Assembly: GCF_016102285.1 (NCBI RefSeq)
Contig: NZ_JACFOY010000001.1
Coordinates: forward strand, 868,001-932,000
Reading direction: 5' to 3'
DNA: 64,000 bases
Origin: Bartonella sp. M0177
GTDB lineage: Bacteria; Pseudomonadota; Alphaproteobacteria; Rhizobiales; Rhizobiaceae
Positions 37,036-46,455 of the stretch are shown here, piece after piece. Every line of letters starts with the position of its first letter. Position 1 is the stretch's first letter. A model generated the notes under the pieces. The model saw only the letters and a list, made by a program, of their open reading frames with translations, ran no database searches and was not told the DNA's origin. The translations under genes were made by a program, and so were the position numbers.

Positions 37036-37316
37036 ACTTCCAAAGACCCAATTTCCATCATTTTTGTAAGAGCATAGGTGCCAACTGTGAAAGACGGGTT
37101 AACGATTTTCTTCCTTTCGCCTATCAATAAAAAGAAAACATGTTATCGAATTTTTGTCTTGTTAAACTCTTTTGCAAGAGCGAATTATTTCGCTCGACCA
37201 AGACATATCGGTAAGTTAAAATCAACTTGCGTCATTCGTATGGCGATACTATGGTCTAAAAGGCTTATTGAAGGGGCAAATGCCTTAATACCGAATATAT
37301 AATCAGGGAGTTTACC

Positions 37317-38201
37317 ATGCTCAAGGGAGCACTGACCGCACTTATTACACCTTTCGACAAAAACGGTAATGTTGCAGAAAAAACACTGTGTGATCTTGTC
37401 GAATGGCAGGTCAAACAAGGCATTAACGGTCTTGTCCCCGTTGGAACGACCGGAGAATCGCCGACACTAAGCTATCAGGAACACAAACGCGTCATCGAAT
37501 TGTGTGTCCGGCAGGTCGCAAAACGTGTTCCGGTTATTGCCGGTGCCGGATCAAACAGCACAAAAGAAGCTGTTGAACTTGCAGAATTTGCAGAAAAGGC
37601 CGGTGCGGATGCAGTCCTGGTTGTAACACCTTATTATAATAAGCCGAACCAGCGAGGAATGTATCAACACTTCTCGACAGTCGCAAAAGCCATTTCCATT
37701 CCGCTTATCATCTATAATATTCCCGGTCGCTCGGTCATCGATATGAACGCCGATACAATGGCCAAGCTCCACCATGATTGTAAAAATATTATCGGTGTCA
37801 AGGACGCAACGGGCAAGATCGAGCGTGTTAGCGAGCAGCGCGAAAAATGCGGCAAGGATTTTGTTCAGCTTTCAGGCGACGATAGCACAGCATTGGGATT
37901 TAATGCGCAAGGAGGTGTTGGCTGTATTTCTGTCACTTCCAATGTTGCGCCTAAACAATGTGCCGAGCTTTTTCAGGCGTGTCGCGAAAACAATTTCGCC
38001 AAAGCGCTCGAATTGAACGACCGCTTGATGCCGCTTAATCGTGCTCTCTTTTTGGAGCCGAGTCCTGCCGGTGTCAAATATGCTGCTGAAAAACTCGGTA
38101 TCTGCACAAGTGTTGTGCGTTCGCCAATTGTGCCAATCGAAGACACGACAAAACGTATTATTGATGCTGCATTGAAGCATGCAGGTCTTGTCAACGATTA
38201 A
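37317..38201 (+). CDS. dapA: 4-hydroxy-tetrahydrodipicolinate synthase
   Basis: Condenses pyruvate and aspartate semialdehyde in the lysine/diaminopimelate pathway. 294 residues, normal length. The pyruvate-binding Schiff-base Lys is 162 ([12 protein letters not shown]), with Tyr133 and Arg138 in [10 protein letters not shown] and the Thr pair in [11 protein letters not shown] (41-50). The start ATG has GGGAG upstream. smpB follows at 21 bases and is probably co-transcribed, an order conserved in related bacteria. Confidence 0.96.
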   Translation: MLKGALTALITPFDKNGNVAEKTLCDLVEWQVKQGINGLVPVGTTGESPTLSYQEHKRVIELCVRQVAKRVPVIAGAGSNSTKEAVELAEFAEKAGADAVLVVTPYYNKPNQRGMYQHFSTVAKAISIPLIIYNIPGRSVIDMNADTMAKLHHDCKNIIGVKDATGKIERVSEQREKCGKDFVQLSGDDSTALGFNAQGGVGCISVTSNVAPKQCAELFQACRENNFAKALELNDRLMPLNRALFLEPSPAGVKYAAEKLGICTSVVRSPIVPIEDTTKRIIDAALKHAGLVND

Positions 38202-38222
38202 TAGCTGACTATTTGGTAATTC

Positions 38223-38699
38223 ATGAATAAAAAGAACACCTCCTCGGCCTATAAGGTTGTCGCTGATAACCGCAAGGCGCGTTTCAATTATGAAATTCTG
38301 GACACATTGGAAGCCGGGGTGGTTCTGCAAGGTACAGAAGTAAAATCTCTACGCTCGCATCACGGAAACATTGCCGAAAGCTATGCAAGCTTTGAAAATG
38401 GCGAGTTCTGGTTGATCAATTCCTATATTCCAGAATACACCCAAGGAAACAGATTCAATCACGATCCACGTCGATTGCGAAAACTCCTAGTTTCAAAACA
38501 TGAAATGTCACGTTGGGCAAATGCCGTAGCACGAGAGGGAATGACGATTGTTCCTTTGAAACTTTATTTCAATGATCGCGGACGGGTCAAACTGGAGATC
38601 GCGTTGGCCAGAGGCAAAAAGATTCACGACAAACGCGAAACGGAAAAGAAACGCGACTGGAATCGTGAAAAAGCACGCCTTATGCGTGAACGCGGTTAA
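38223..38699 (+). CDS. smpB: SsrA-binding protein SmpB
   Basis: 158 residues; binds tmRNA and carries it to stalled ribosomes for rescue. Characteristic segments are [39 protein letters not shown] and the basic C-terminal tail beginning [18 protein letters not shown], which mimics the anticodon arm and mRNA in the A site. The tmRNA gene itself is not seen in the window. Confidence 0.96.
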   Translation: MNKKNTSSAYKVVADNRKARFNYEILDTLEAGVVLQGTEVKSLRSHHGNIAESYASFENGEFWLINSYIPEYTQGNRFNHDPRRLRKLLVSKHEMSRWANAVAREGMTIVPLKLYFNDRGRVKLEIALARGKKIHDKRETEKKRDWNREKARLMRERG

Positions 38700-39104
38700 C
38701 GTTCTCTATAACTCGAAAATTTGTCTGATGCGCTTGTTTAGTGTCTGATGCGCTTCTGTAAAAAGTTTTCATTCGCGGCTTTTCGTTTTTAAGATAGAAA
38801 TTGATCCTCTTTGAAAGAAGATTAGCTGACAAGAAATGGATGCCGGAAGAAAACGGGCCATTGGACAGGCAAAAAAACTTTTATGAGCGGGCACAATCGG
38901 CCTTAGGCAAGGGGACACTTTAGCCTGAAACGGCCAAATGATGTGTAATATTCATATTCAAAAAGCGATTTTGTCTTATCTAATGATAAGCATTCCCTCA
39001 AAAAATTTGCCGTTCTGACGTTCAGAAGCAGGAAGATTGCGAGCCGAAAAACAGCGTTTCCGATAATAGACAGCAAAACAATTATATTCGATCATTAAAT
39101 CAGA
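38700..39104. other. Gene-free stretch after smpB
   Basis: About 400 bases between convergent genes. The sequence GTCTGATGCGCTT occurs twice close together (near 38,724 and 38,742). No gene, tmRNA or strong hairpin is visible. Confidence 0.5.
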
Positions 39105-39803
39105 CTAGTTGTGATCAAGATAATCGCGTACCGCCGAAAAAATCTCATGAAACATCATCTCGGTCAGTCGGCCGGTGTTGGTGTTATATCTTGAACAATG
39201 GTAACTTGGAAAAATGCGCAAGTGCCCGATATCTGTGACCTTGCCGTGTCCAAAGGGGTGCTGCGCAATTTTTGCACCAAGGGCGCGGACAGTTGATTGA
39301 TGCGCAATTGATCCCAACGTTACAACGGCCTTTAATCTTGGCAAATTTTCAAGAAGCGGCGCAAAAAATTGACGGCATTGATTGATTTCCGCTCCTGTCG
39401 GCTTGTTTTCCGGTGGAACACACCGCACAGCATTGACAATTGTTGTTTCAACAAGCTCCAGACTATCATCAACTCTTGCTTCAAAAATACCGCGTGCAAA
39501 GCCATATTTTTTTAACGTCGAATAAAGAAGGTCACCGGCATAGTCGCCCGTGAAAGGTCTGCCAGTGCGATTCGCCCCCCTTAGTCCCGGCGCTAAACCG
39601 ACTATGAGAAGTCGGGTCGAATCGACACCATTACGAGGCAAGAAGGGCTTGACAGGTCCGTTATGCCAAAGTGGTTCCTTTTTTCGCCATTCTTCACGAA
39701 AATCGTGCAACCTCGGGCATAGGCCACAGTTTTGCAGAGGCTCCGGACAAATCCCCTCTATTTCTTTAGTCCCCGCAATTTCTTTATTCAAAGTCTGAAG
39801 CAT
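39105..39803 (-). CDS. Uracil-DNA glycosylase, family 5 (UdgB-like)
   Basis: 232 residues. The N-terminal CGLCPRL supplies two of the iron-sulfur Cys; the active-site motif reads VGLAPGLRGANRTGRPFTGD, and the second motif is PSYHCSRYNTNTGRLT. These are diagnostic for family 5 glycosylases, which remove uracil and some other damaged bases, including from double-stranded DNA, and lack the usual catalytic polar residue of motif 1. The stop of the NYN gene upstream abuts this start (one base shared), so the two are probably co-transcribed. Confidence 0.9.
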   Translation of the reverse strand: MLQTLNKEIAGTKEIEGICPEPLQNCGLCPRLHDFREEWRKKEPLWHNGPVKPFLPRNGVDSTRLLIVGLAPGLRGANRTGRPFTGDYAGDLLYSTLKKYGFARGIFEARVDDSLELVETTIVNAVRCVPPENKPTGAEINQCRQFFAPLLENLPRLKAVVTLGSIAHQSTVRALGAKIAQHPFGHGKVTDIGHLRIFPSYHCSRYNTNTGRLTEMMFHEIFSAVRDYLDHN

Positions 39804-40396
39804 CAGTAGAGTTCATCATCGTCAGTGTCATCGTCACTGCCAACCGGATATTCTTTTTGCGGTTTATCTGAAGGAGCACGACCAATTTCAGGTTTCAAGG
39901 TCGTAAGATCAATGAAGTGGTCCGCTTGTCTCCTGAGTTCATCTGAAATCATTGCCGGTTGCGTTGTCAGTGTCGAGACAACACTTACCTTGCGTCCACG
40001 CCGCTGAAGGGCTTCAACAAGGGAACGAAAATCACCGTCGCCGGAAAAAATGACAAAATGATCGACAGTGTCAGAAAGCTCCATGGCATCAACCGCGAGT
40101 TCAATGTCCATATTGCCTTTCACTTTGCGCCGTCCTGCCGGGTCGGTAAATTCACGGGCATTTTTGGTGATAACACGATAGCCGTTATAATCGAGCCAGT
40201 CGATCAAGGGACGTATTGACGAATATTCCTGATCTTCGATCAGGGCCGTGTAATAATAGGCTCTGAGCAAATAGCCGCGTTTCTGGAAAGCTTTCAAAAG
40301 TTTCCGATAATCAATATCGAATCCGAGTGTTTTCGAGGTCGCGTAAAGGTTCGCTCCGTCGATAAAAAGGGCTATTTTTTCTCTTGGGTCAAACAT
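39803..40396 (-). CDS. NYN-domain (LabA/DUF88) protein
   Basis: 197 residues with the PIN-like NYN fold, whose conserved acids bind metal and probably cleave RNA: FIDGANLYA near the N-terminus, GNMDIELAVDAMEL in the middle and IFSGDGDFRSLVEAL after it. The C-terminal 30 residues are acidic and end in a run of Asp (DDDTDDDELY). Proteins of this family are widespread in alphaproteobacteria beside rpoZ and rsh; the RNA target is unknown. It is divergent from rpoZ. Confidence 0.87.
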   Translation of the reverse strand: MFDPREKIALFIDGANLYATSKTLGFDIDYRKLLKAFQKRGYLLRAYYYTALIEDQEYSSIRPLIDWLDYNGYRVITKNAREFTDPAGRRKVKGNMDIELAVDAMELSDTVDHFVIFSGDGDFRSLVEALQRRGRKVSVVSTLTTQPAMISDELRRQADHFIDLTTLKPEIGRAPSDKPQKEYPVGSDDDTDDDELY

Positions 40397-40592
40397 AATT
40401 TTATATCCATTTTACCATAAAGGTCTAATTAACAAATTATTACCGCTAGATATGTCAGCTCTGTGGGCGCTTGCCAAGAGAGGTTTTTGGAAAAAATATC
40501 AAGTGAATGCGGTTTTTCTTGTTTTTTGATTTCAAATTGTATATGCCAAAGACAATTCCATCAATTTGCGAACTCTTAGGAAAGGGGCATCT

Positions 40593-40997
40593 ATGGCCCG
40601 CGTTACGGTAGAAGATTGTATTGATAAGGTTGATAACCGCTTTGAACTGGTGCTTTTGGCAGCCCATCGTGCGCGCCAAATATCGCAAGGCGCACAGATC
40701 ACTGTAGATCGAGACAATGACAAGAATCCTGTTGTGGCTTTGCGCGAAATTGCTGACGAGACATTGTCACCGGCAGATCTCAAGGAAGATCTCATCCACT
40801 CGTTGCAAAAACATGTCGAAGTGGACGAGCCAGAGCCAGAACCGGCATTGATTGGTCATAGCGAAGAAGCCAATGACGTATTCGGTTCGAATGGCGAAAA
40901 GTCGGACGACAAGGTTTCATTCGATCATATGTCGGAAGATGAACTGCTTGCCGGTATTGAAGGCTTGGTCGCTCCGGAAAAAAATGACGATTATTGA
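40593..40997 (+). CDS. rpoZ: RNA polymerase omega subunit
   Basis: 134 residues. [20 protein letters not shown] followed by [12 protein letters not shown] and [14 protein letters not shown] is the standard RpoZ sequence; the acidic C-terminal extension ([20 protein letters not shown] onward) is typical of alphaproteobacteria. The ATG at 40593 is chosen from this conserved N-terminus and has AGGAAAGGGG upstream. rsh follows in the same direction, 133 bases later; omega and (p)ppGpp signalling are functionally linked in other bacteria. Confidence 0.96.
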   Translation: MARVTVEDCIDKVDNRFELVLLAAHRARQISQGAQITVDRDNDKNPVVALREIADETLSPADLKEDLIHSLQKHVEVDEPEPEPALIGHSEEANDVFGSNGEKSDDKVSFDHMSEDELLAGIEGLVAPEKNDDY

Positions 40998-41130
40998 TCA
41001 TTTTTCCATATTTTAACTGTGAATATGCGCTTCCGGTTTGGTAGCGCATATTTTTTGTGCTTTTTGCTTGTTGTATTGTTATTTTTAGTTACATGATATG
41101 CATATCGCTTAAGAAGGGGAGTATGCCGGA

Positions 41131-43359
41131 ATGATGCGTCAGTACGAGCTTGTCGAGCGTGTCCAGCGTTACAAGCCTGACGTCAACGAAGCATTGCTCA
41201 ATAAAGCCTATGTTTATGCCATGCAGAAGCATGGTTCGCAAAAACGTGCGTCGGGTGATCCCTATTTCTCCCATCCATTGGAAGTGGCAGCAATCCTCAC
41301 AGATATGCATCTTGATGAAGCAACGATTGCTGTGGCGCTGCTCCACGACACCATTGAAGATACAAGTGCCACACGTGCGGAAATCGACCAACTTTTTGGC
41401 CCCGAGATCGGCAAATTGGTTGAAGGGCTGACGAAACTCAAAAAACTTGATCTGGTTTCGAAAAAAGCCATACAGGCGGAAAATTTAAGAAAGCTTCTGA
41501 TCGCTATTTCGGAAGACGTTCGGGTTCTTCTTGTCAAGCTTGCCGACCGTTTGCACAATATGCGCACTCTTGGCGTGATGCGCGAAGAAAAACGCCGCCG
41601 TATTGCAGAAGAAACCATGGATATTTACGCCCCGCTTGCGGGGCGCATGGGTATGCAGGATATGCGCGAAGAACTCGAGGATCGCGCTTTTTTTTATCTT
41701 AATCCCGAAGCTTATCGCGCAGTTACCGATCGTCTGGCCGATCTTTCGGAGCGTAACCGTGACCTGTTGTCGACAATTGAAAAAGATTTGACCAAGCTTT
41801 TTGCCGAACATGGCATAAAAGCCTATGTCAAAAGCAGGCAGAAAAAGCCTTATTCGGTTTTTAGAAAAATGGAAACCAAAGCGCTTTCGTTCGAACAATT
41901 GTCGGATATTTATGGTTTCCGTGTGATTGTTGACAGCGTTGCCGATTGTTATCGCGCTTTGGGTGTTATCCATACAACCTGGCCGATGGTTCCGGGCCGA
42001 TTCAAAGACTATATTTCAATTCCCAAACAGAATGACTATCGTTCGATCCACACCACTATTGTCGGGCCATCACGCCAACGCGTTGAATTACAAATCAGAA
42101 CACGGGAAATGGACGAGATCGCCGAATATGGTGTGGCGGCTCATTCGATCTATAAAGACCGCGGTTCCAATAATTCCCCGAGCAAGCTTGAAAACGAAAC
42201 CAATGCCTATGCATGGTTACGCCAAACAATACAATCACTGTCCGAAGGAGATAATCCTGAAGAATTTCTTGAGCATACAAAACTGGAATTGTTTCAGGAT
42301 CAGGTTTTCTGTTTTACTCCAAAGGGGCGCCTTATTGCCTTACCTAAAGGGGCAACGCCCATTGATTTTGCTTATGCGGTTCATACTGATGTCGGCGATT
42401 CCTGTGTCGGCGTAAAAATCAACGGACGCATCATGCCGCTTATGACAGCGCTTAGAAATGGCGATGAAGTCGAAATTATCCGCTCGAAGGCGCAGGTGCC
42501 ACCGGCTGCCTGGGAATCACTCGTTGTTACAGGTAAGGCACGTGCAGCCATCAGACGGGCAACGCGTGTGGCTGTTCGCAAACAATATTCAGGTTTGGGA
42601 ACGCGTATATTGGAGCGGACATTCGAACGTGCCGGCAAGCAGTTTTCCAAAGAGGAATTGAAAAAAGTCTTGCCTCGCTTGGCACGACTGGATGTCGACG
42701 ATGTTCTTGCGGCCGTTGGACGCGGGGAATTGCCTTCTTCCGATGTTGTCAAGGCGGTCTACCCCGATTATCAGGACAACCGCGCCCAACAAAAGCCGAA
42801 CGTCAATCCGCGTGAAGAAGGCTGGTTCAATATACAGAATGCACAAGGTATGCTGTTTAAAGTACCCGAAGGCGACAAGAGCAAGCCGGTTGGTCCCTAT
42901 CAGGAAGACCATGCTTTGCCAATTCGAGGTACACATGGTGATGTTCCGGTGCGTTTTGCACCGGAAGGAGCGGTTCCGGGTGACAGAATTGTCGGAATTA
43001 TGCAACCAGGAGCCGGTATCGTCATTTATCCTATACAGTCACCTGCTTTAAAGGCTTTTGATGATCAGCCGGAAAGGTGGATTGATGTGCGCTGGGATAT
43101 TGATGCGGCAATGACAGAACGTTTTCCTGCCCGTATCAGCGTACTGGCAATTAATTCTCCCGGGTCATTGGCCGAGGTTTCGCAAGCAATAGCGGGCAAT
43201 GATGCGAATATACAGAATTTGTCAATGGTTCGTACCGCACCGGATTTTACCGAAATGATCATTGATCTTGAGGTTTGGGATTTAAAACACTTGAACAGAA
43301 TTCTTACTCAACTTAAAGAGGCTGCATCGGTAAGTACGGCTGAGCGTGTCAACGGTTGA
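41131..43359 (+). CDS. rsh: Bifunctional (p)ppGpp synthetase/hydrolase
   Basis: 742-residue RelA/SpoT homologue controlling the stringent response. The N-terminal HD hydrolase domain (HGSQKRASGDPYFSHPLEVA; VALLHDTIEDT) is intact, followed by the synthetase domain (LSDIYGFRVIVDSVADCYRA; GRFKDYISIPKQNDYRSIHT), a TGS domain starting at VFCFTPKGRLIALPKGATPIDFAY (given in part) and a C-terminal ACT domain (ISVLAINSPGSLAEVSQAIAG). Both catalytic halves keep their key residues, so it should both make and degrade the alarmone. The stop codon is inside the first unit of a 15-base tandem repeat. Confidence 0.95.
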   Translation: MMRQYELVERVQRYKPDVNEALLNKAYVYAMQKHGSQKRASGDPYFSHPLEVAAILTDMHLDEATIAVALLHDTIEDTSATRAEIDQLFGPEIGKLVEGLTKLKKLDLVSKKAIQAENLRKLLIAISEDVRVLLVKLADRLHNMRTLGVMREEKRRRIAEETMDIYAPLAGRMGMQDMREELEDRAFFYLNPEAYRAVTDRLADLSERNRDLLSTIEKDLTKLFAEHGIKAYVKSRQKKPYSVFRKMETKALSFEQLSDIYGFRVIVDSVADCYRALGVIHTTWPMVPGRFKDYISIPKQNDYRSIHTTIVGPSRQRVELQIRTREMDEIAEYGVAAHSIYKDRGSNNSPSKLENETNAYAWLRQTIQSLSEGDNPEEFLEHTKLELFQDQVFCFTPKGRLIALPKGATPIDFAYAVHTDVGDSCVGVKINGRIMPLMTALRNGDEVEIIRSKAQVPPAAWESLVVTGKARAAIRRATRVAVRKQYSGLGTRILERTFERAGKQFSKEELKKVLPRLARLDVDDVLAAVGRGELPSSDVVKAVYPDYQDNRAQQKPNVNPREEGWFNIQNAQGMLFKVPEGDKSKPVGPYQEDHALPIRGTHGDVPVRFAPEGAVPGDRIVGIMQPGAGIVIYPIQSPALKAFDDQPERWIDVRWDIDAAMTERFPARISVLAINSPGSLAEVSQAIAGNDANIQNLSMVRTAPDFTEMIIDLEVWDLKHLNRILTQLKEAASVSTAERVNG

Positions 43360-43413
43360 ATAATCGGGGGTTGAATAATCGGGGGTTGAATAATCCGGGG
43401 TTGAGTAATCGGG
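43354..43413 (+). repeat. Four tandem 15-base repeats at the rsh stop codon
   Basis: Unit GGTTGAATAATCGGG repeated four times (43354, 43369, 43384, 43399); units 3 and 4 carry one or two changes. The first TGA is the rsh stop, and because the unit is a multiple of three each copy has an in-frame TGA. The repeat number may vary between strains. Confidence 0.9.
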
Positions 43414-43512
43414 TTCTAAGTGGTTACTTTTGATAGGTAGAAAATTTGTCGGAATTTTATCGACTTGATAATACGAGGCGGACTGTTTCGCCTGAATGAC
43501 TGAGGTTAATCT

Positions 43513-44091
43513 ATGAATACGCAAGATGTGCTGGATATTTTTAAAAAAGCGGGTGCAATATTGGAAGGTCATTTCATTTTGACCTCCGGCAGACATAGCG
43601 GAATCTATATGCAGAAGGCAAAAGTCTTTATGCATGCCGATATGACCGAAAAATTGTGTCGCGCTCTTGCCGATAAGATACGCGAAAATGTTAAAGGCAA
43701 AATAGATTACGTCGTGGGACCGGCCATTGGCGGGCTTATCCCTTCATATGAAACATCCCGTCATTTAGGCGTACCGTCTATCTGGGTCGAGCGTGAAAAC
43801 GGAAAATTCAGACTGCGCAGGTTCGACATTCCAAAAGGGTCGCGTGTGGTCATTGTCGAAGACATTGTAACGACAGGCCTTTCCATAAGAGAAACCATCG
43901 AGGCTATGCGTGAAGCGGGGGCGGAAGTGGTCGCTGCGGCCTGTATCGTTGACCGGTCGGCTGGAAAAGTAGACGTAGGTGTACCGCTTATTCCGCTTGT
44001 CGAATATGCTGTTCCTTCTTATCCGGCCGATCAAATTCCGGCCGAGTTGGCTAAAATTCCGGCGATAAAACCCGGTAGCAGAAATATATAA
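43513..44091 (+). CDS. pyrE: Orotate phosphoribosyltransferase
   Basis: Transfers phosphoribose from PRPP to orotate to form OMP in pyrimidine synthesis. 192 residues, normal for the shorter alphaproteobacterial form. The PRPP-binding motif is [18 protein letters not shown], the orotate/flexible loop region is [14 protein letters not shown], and [15 protein letters not shown] is near the N-terminus. GAGGT lies upstream of the ATG. Confidence 0.95.
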   Translation: MNTQDVLDIFKKAGAILEGHFILTSGRHSGIYMQKAKVFMHADMTEKLCRALADKIRENVKGKIDYVVGPAIGGLIPSYETSRHLGVPSIWVERENGKFRLRRFDIPKGSRVVIVEDIVTTGLSIRETIEAMREAGAEVVAAACIVDRSAGKVDVGVPLIPLVEYAVPSYPADQIPAELAKIPAIKPGSRNI

Positions 44092-44166
44092 TTGTTTTCT
44101 TTAAATTTCGCCTTATCTCATTTATCATAGGTTGAGTAAAAGCGGGACGGTCAACAATTATCATTG

Positions 44167-44931
44167 ATGGACGAAGATTTGATTTCAAGCACTGACGCAC
44201 ATTGTCCGAATTGTTCGGGCGAAATCAAAAATGAAGAGCGTTGCCAATTATGTATGGTGCATGATTTGGCAATGTGCGCCCCGTTGCACGACGATGACTT
44301 GAACGAACTTGACAGTTTGAAAAATCGTGAAAGCTTTTCGTCCGGCGCTGTCATTTTTCAGGAAGGGAGTGCACGCGAGAAGATTTACACGATCATCTCG
44401 GGTGCTGTGCGGCTTGTCAAAACATTGAATGATGGTCGTCGCTGCATTACCGGATTTGCTTTTGCCGGTGACTTTTTGGGCTTTGTCGAAGCCGGGTCAC
44501 ATATTTTAACAGCAGAAGCCATTACGCCGGTTGTTGTTTGTTCTTTTGATCGAACAATGATTGAAGACTATTTGCGCCAACACTCCGAAGTGCGTGATCG
44601 TGTTCTCGATATGGCAAAGAATGCTTTGCAGCGTTCTTACGAAAACCAGCTTATTTTGAGCCGTTTGTCACCGGTCGAAAAAGTCGCGCGGTTTCTTTTT
44701 GATATGATAAGGCGGATGGAAAACAATCGCTTACGCGCTTCACCTCTTACTTTATTGATGAATAGAACAGACATTGCCGATCATCTCGGTTTGACAATCG
44801 AAACCGTCAGTCGCTGTTTTTCCAAACTTAAAGTGCAAGGGGTAATAAAACTCGTCTCGGTCAATCAGGTCGAGATCGTTGACCCGACATTATTGAAGCA
44901 GATCGCCGCGATTACCGGCGAGGTTGAATAG
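44167..44931 (+). CDS. fnrN: FNR/FnrN-type oxygen-sensing regulator
   Basis: Crp/Fnr family transcription factor, 254 residues. Cys26, 29, 37 (CQLCMVHDLAMC) and Cys125 (PVVVCSFDR) match the four ligands of the oxygen-labile [4Fe-4S] cluster of FNR. An extra CPNC pair lies at 13-16. The cyclic-nucleotide-like domain is followed by the helix-turn-helix RTDIADHLGLTIETVSRCFS, whose E..SR matches FNR recognition of TTGAT-N4-ATCAA sites. It should activate low-oxygen genes; the next gene, hemN, is a classical target of FnrN in rhizobia and Rhodobacter, although no clear FNR site is visible between them. Confidence 0.88.
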   Translation: MDEDLISSTDAHCPNCSGEIKNEERCQLCMVHDLAMCAPLHDDDLNELDSLKNRESFSSGAVIFQEGSAREKIYTIISGAVRLVKTLNDGRRCITGFAFAGDFLGFVEAGSHILTAEAITPVVVCSFDRTMIEDYLRQHSEVRDRVLDMAKNALQRSYENQLILSRLSPVEKVARFLFDMIRRMENNRLRASPLTLLMNRTDIADHLGLTIETVSRCFSKLKVQGVIKLVSVNQVEIVDPTLLKQIAAITGEVE

Positions 44932-45004
44932 TGTCTGATCTATAACTATGTGTTAGAGAATGTAAAACGAAGAAATCTGCAAATCCAACATGGAAGGATA
45001 AAAG

Positions 45005-46339
45005 ATGAAAACGGAAACACTGTTGCATTACGCGACATTGGCGGTCCCCCGTTACACGTCCTATCCTACAGCAGCAGATTTTGTTACTGTTACCGATCAG
45101 CAAAGGGCATCCTGGCTTGGCAAGATAAAGGCTGACGAGGCTGTATCAATCTATATCCATGTGCCATATTGCAGGCAACTTTGCTACTATTGTGGTTGTC
45201 ATGCAAAAGCCACGAGGAAAGATGATGCGATCGTCGGCTATGCTGAAAGTCTCGTGAAAGACATTAAGCTGCAAGCGCAACATTTACATGGCAAACCCCG
45301 CATTGTGCATTTGCACTGGGGCGGCGGAACACCGTCCATTCTGCCACGTCAGTCGTTTCTTGCGATTATGGAAACCTTGCATGAATTCTTCACTTTCGAT
45401 GAAAAAGCCGAACACGCTATAGAACTTGATCCGCGCACTGTTACCCGTGAACTGGTCAAGACGTTACTGGAAATAGGTGTCAATCGTGCGAGCCTTGGTG
45501 TTCAGGATGTCAATCCACAAGTGCAAAAAGCAATCGGCCGCATCCAGCCCGCATCAGTGGTTAAACGTTCGGTCGATAATCTTCGCGAGGCAGGTATCGA
45601 GCATATCAATTTTGATTTGATCTATGGGCTTCCACTTCAGACAATCGAGACGCTGAATGATACATGCCGGACAATTGGAGACTATCGTCCTGATCGTATC
45701 GCTTGTTATGGTTATGCTCATTTGCCGAAAAGACGTGCCAATCAACGCCTGATAGATGCGGCATTGCTTCCCGGCCCGCTTGAACGTTTTCATCAGGCGG
45801 AAGCGGTTGAAAAAAATCTTGTCAATATGGGTTATATTCCGATCGGTATTGATCATTTTGCACTTCCCGAAGACCATTTGGCGGTTGCGGCAAAACACCA
45901 TAATCTACATCGTAATTTTCAAGGTTATACCGATGATGACTGTCCGGTTCTCATCGGATTCGGTTGTTCTTCAATATCGGAATTTCATGACGGATTTGCC
46001 CAGACAGTGGCCGGAATTGCGCAATATCGCCGTACAATTGATGCAAATGAAATGGCAACGGTGCGTGGCATTGCGACAAATGACGATGACCGGCTCCGTG
46101 CGGCCATGATTGCCGAACTCATGTGCAATTTTAAGCTGGATCTTTCGAAATTTGGCGGGAGAGCAAAATTTCAGGATGCTCTGATCCGCCTTAAACCGAT
46201 TATTGCCGACGGGATTGCCGTCGAAAATGATGGTGTTATCGAGATGACAGAAGAAGGTCGGCCTTTCGTTCGGGCGGTTGCGAGCCTGTTTGATGCATAT
46301 CGTCAGCAAAATATTGCCCAATTCAGTGCTGCCGTTTAG
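45005..46339 (+). CDS. hemN: Oxygen-independent coproporphyrinogen III oxidase
   Basis: Radical-SAM enzyme (444 residues) that decarboxylates coproporphyrinogen III without oxygen in haem synthesis. The iron-sulfur motif YCRQLCYYCGC has Cys56, 60, 63 and 65; the N-terminal VPRYTSYPTA and the C-terminal HemN domain are present, which separates it from HemW-type haem chaperones. Located just after the FnrN-type regulator. Its presence implies that the organism makes its own haem under low oxygen, next to importing it by the Hmu system. Confidence 0.93.
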   Translation: MKTETLLHYATLAVPRYTSYPTAADFVTVTDQQRASWLGKIKADEAVSIYIHVPYCRQLCYYCGCHAKATRKDDAIVGYAESLVKDIKLQAQHLHGKPRIVHLHWGGGTPSILPRQSFLAIMETLHEFFTFDEKAEHAIELDPRTVTRELVKTLLEIGVNRASLGVQDVNPQVQKAIGRIQPASVVKRSVDNLREAGIEHINFDLIYGLPLQTIETLNDTCRTIGDYRPDRIACYGYAHLPKRRANQRLIDAALLPGPLERFHQAEAVEKNLVNMGYIPIGIDHFALPEDHLAVAAKHHNLHRNFQGYTDDDCPVLIGFGCSSISEFHDGFAQTVAGIAQYRRTIDANEMATVRGIATNDDDRLRAAMIAELMCNFKLDLSKFGGRAKFQDALIRLKPIIADGIAVENDGVIEMTEEGRPFVRAVASLFDAYRQQNIAQFSAAV

Positions 46340-46455
46340 ATTATCCCGATAATTTTCTTACCGGTAATTTTGTTGCCAAGGATTTTGTTCCAAGACAAAT
46401 TGCCGGTTGGCATATAACCCGTTGCGGTAATAGCCGGTTATAGAAATTGCGTTTG

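Noticed and set aside
44932-45004. FNR box before hemN
   Set aside because: I looked for TTGAT-N4-ATCAA between fnrN and hemN and before fnrN and found no acceptable match.
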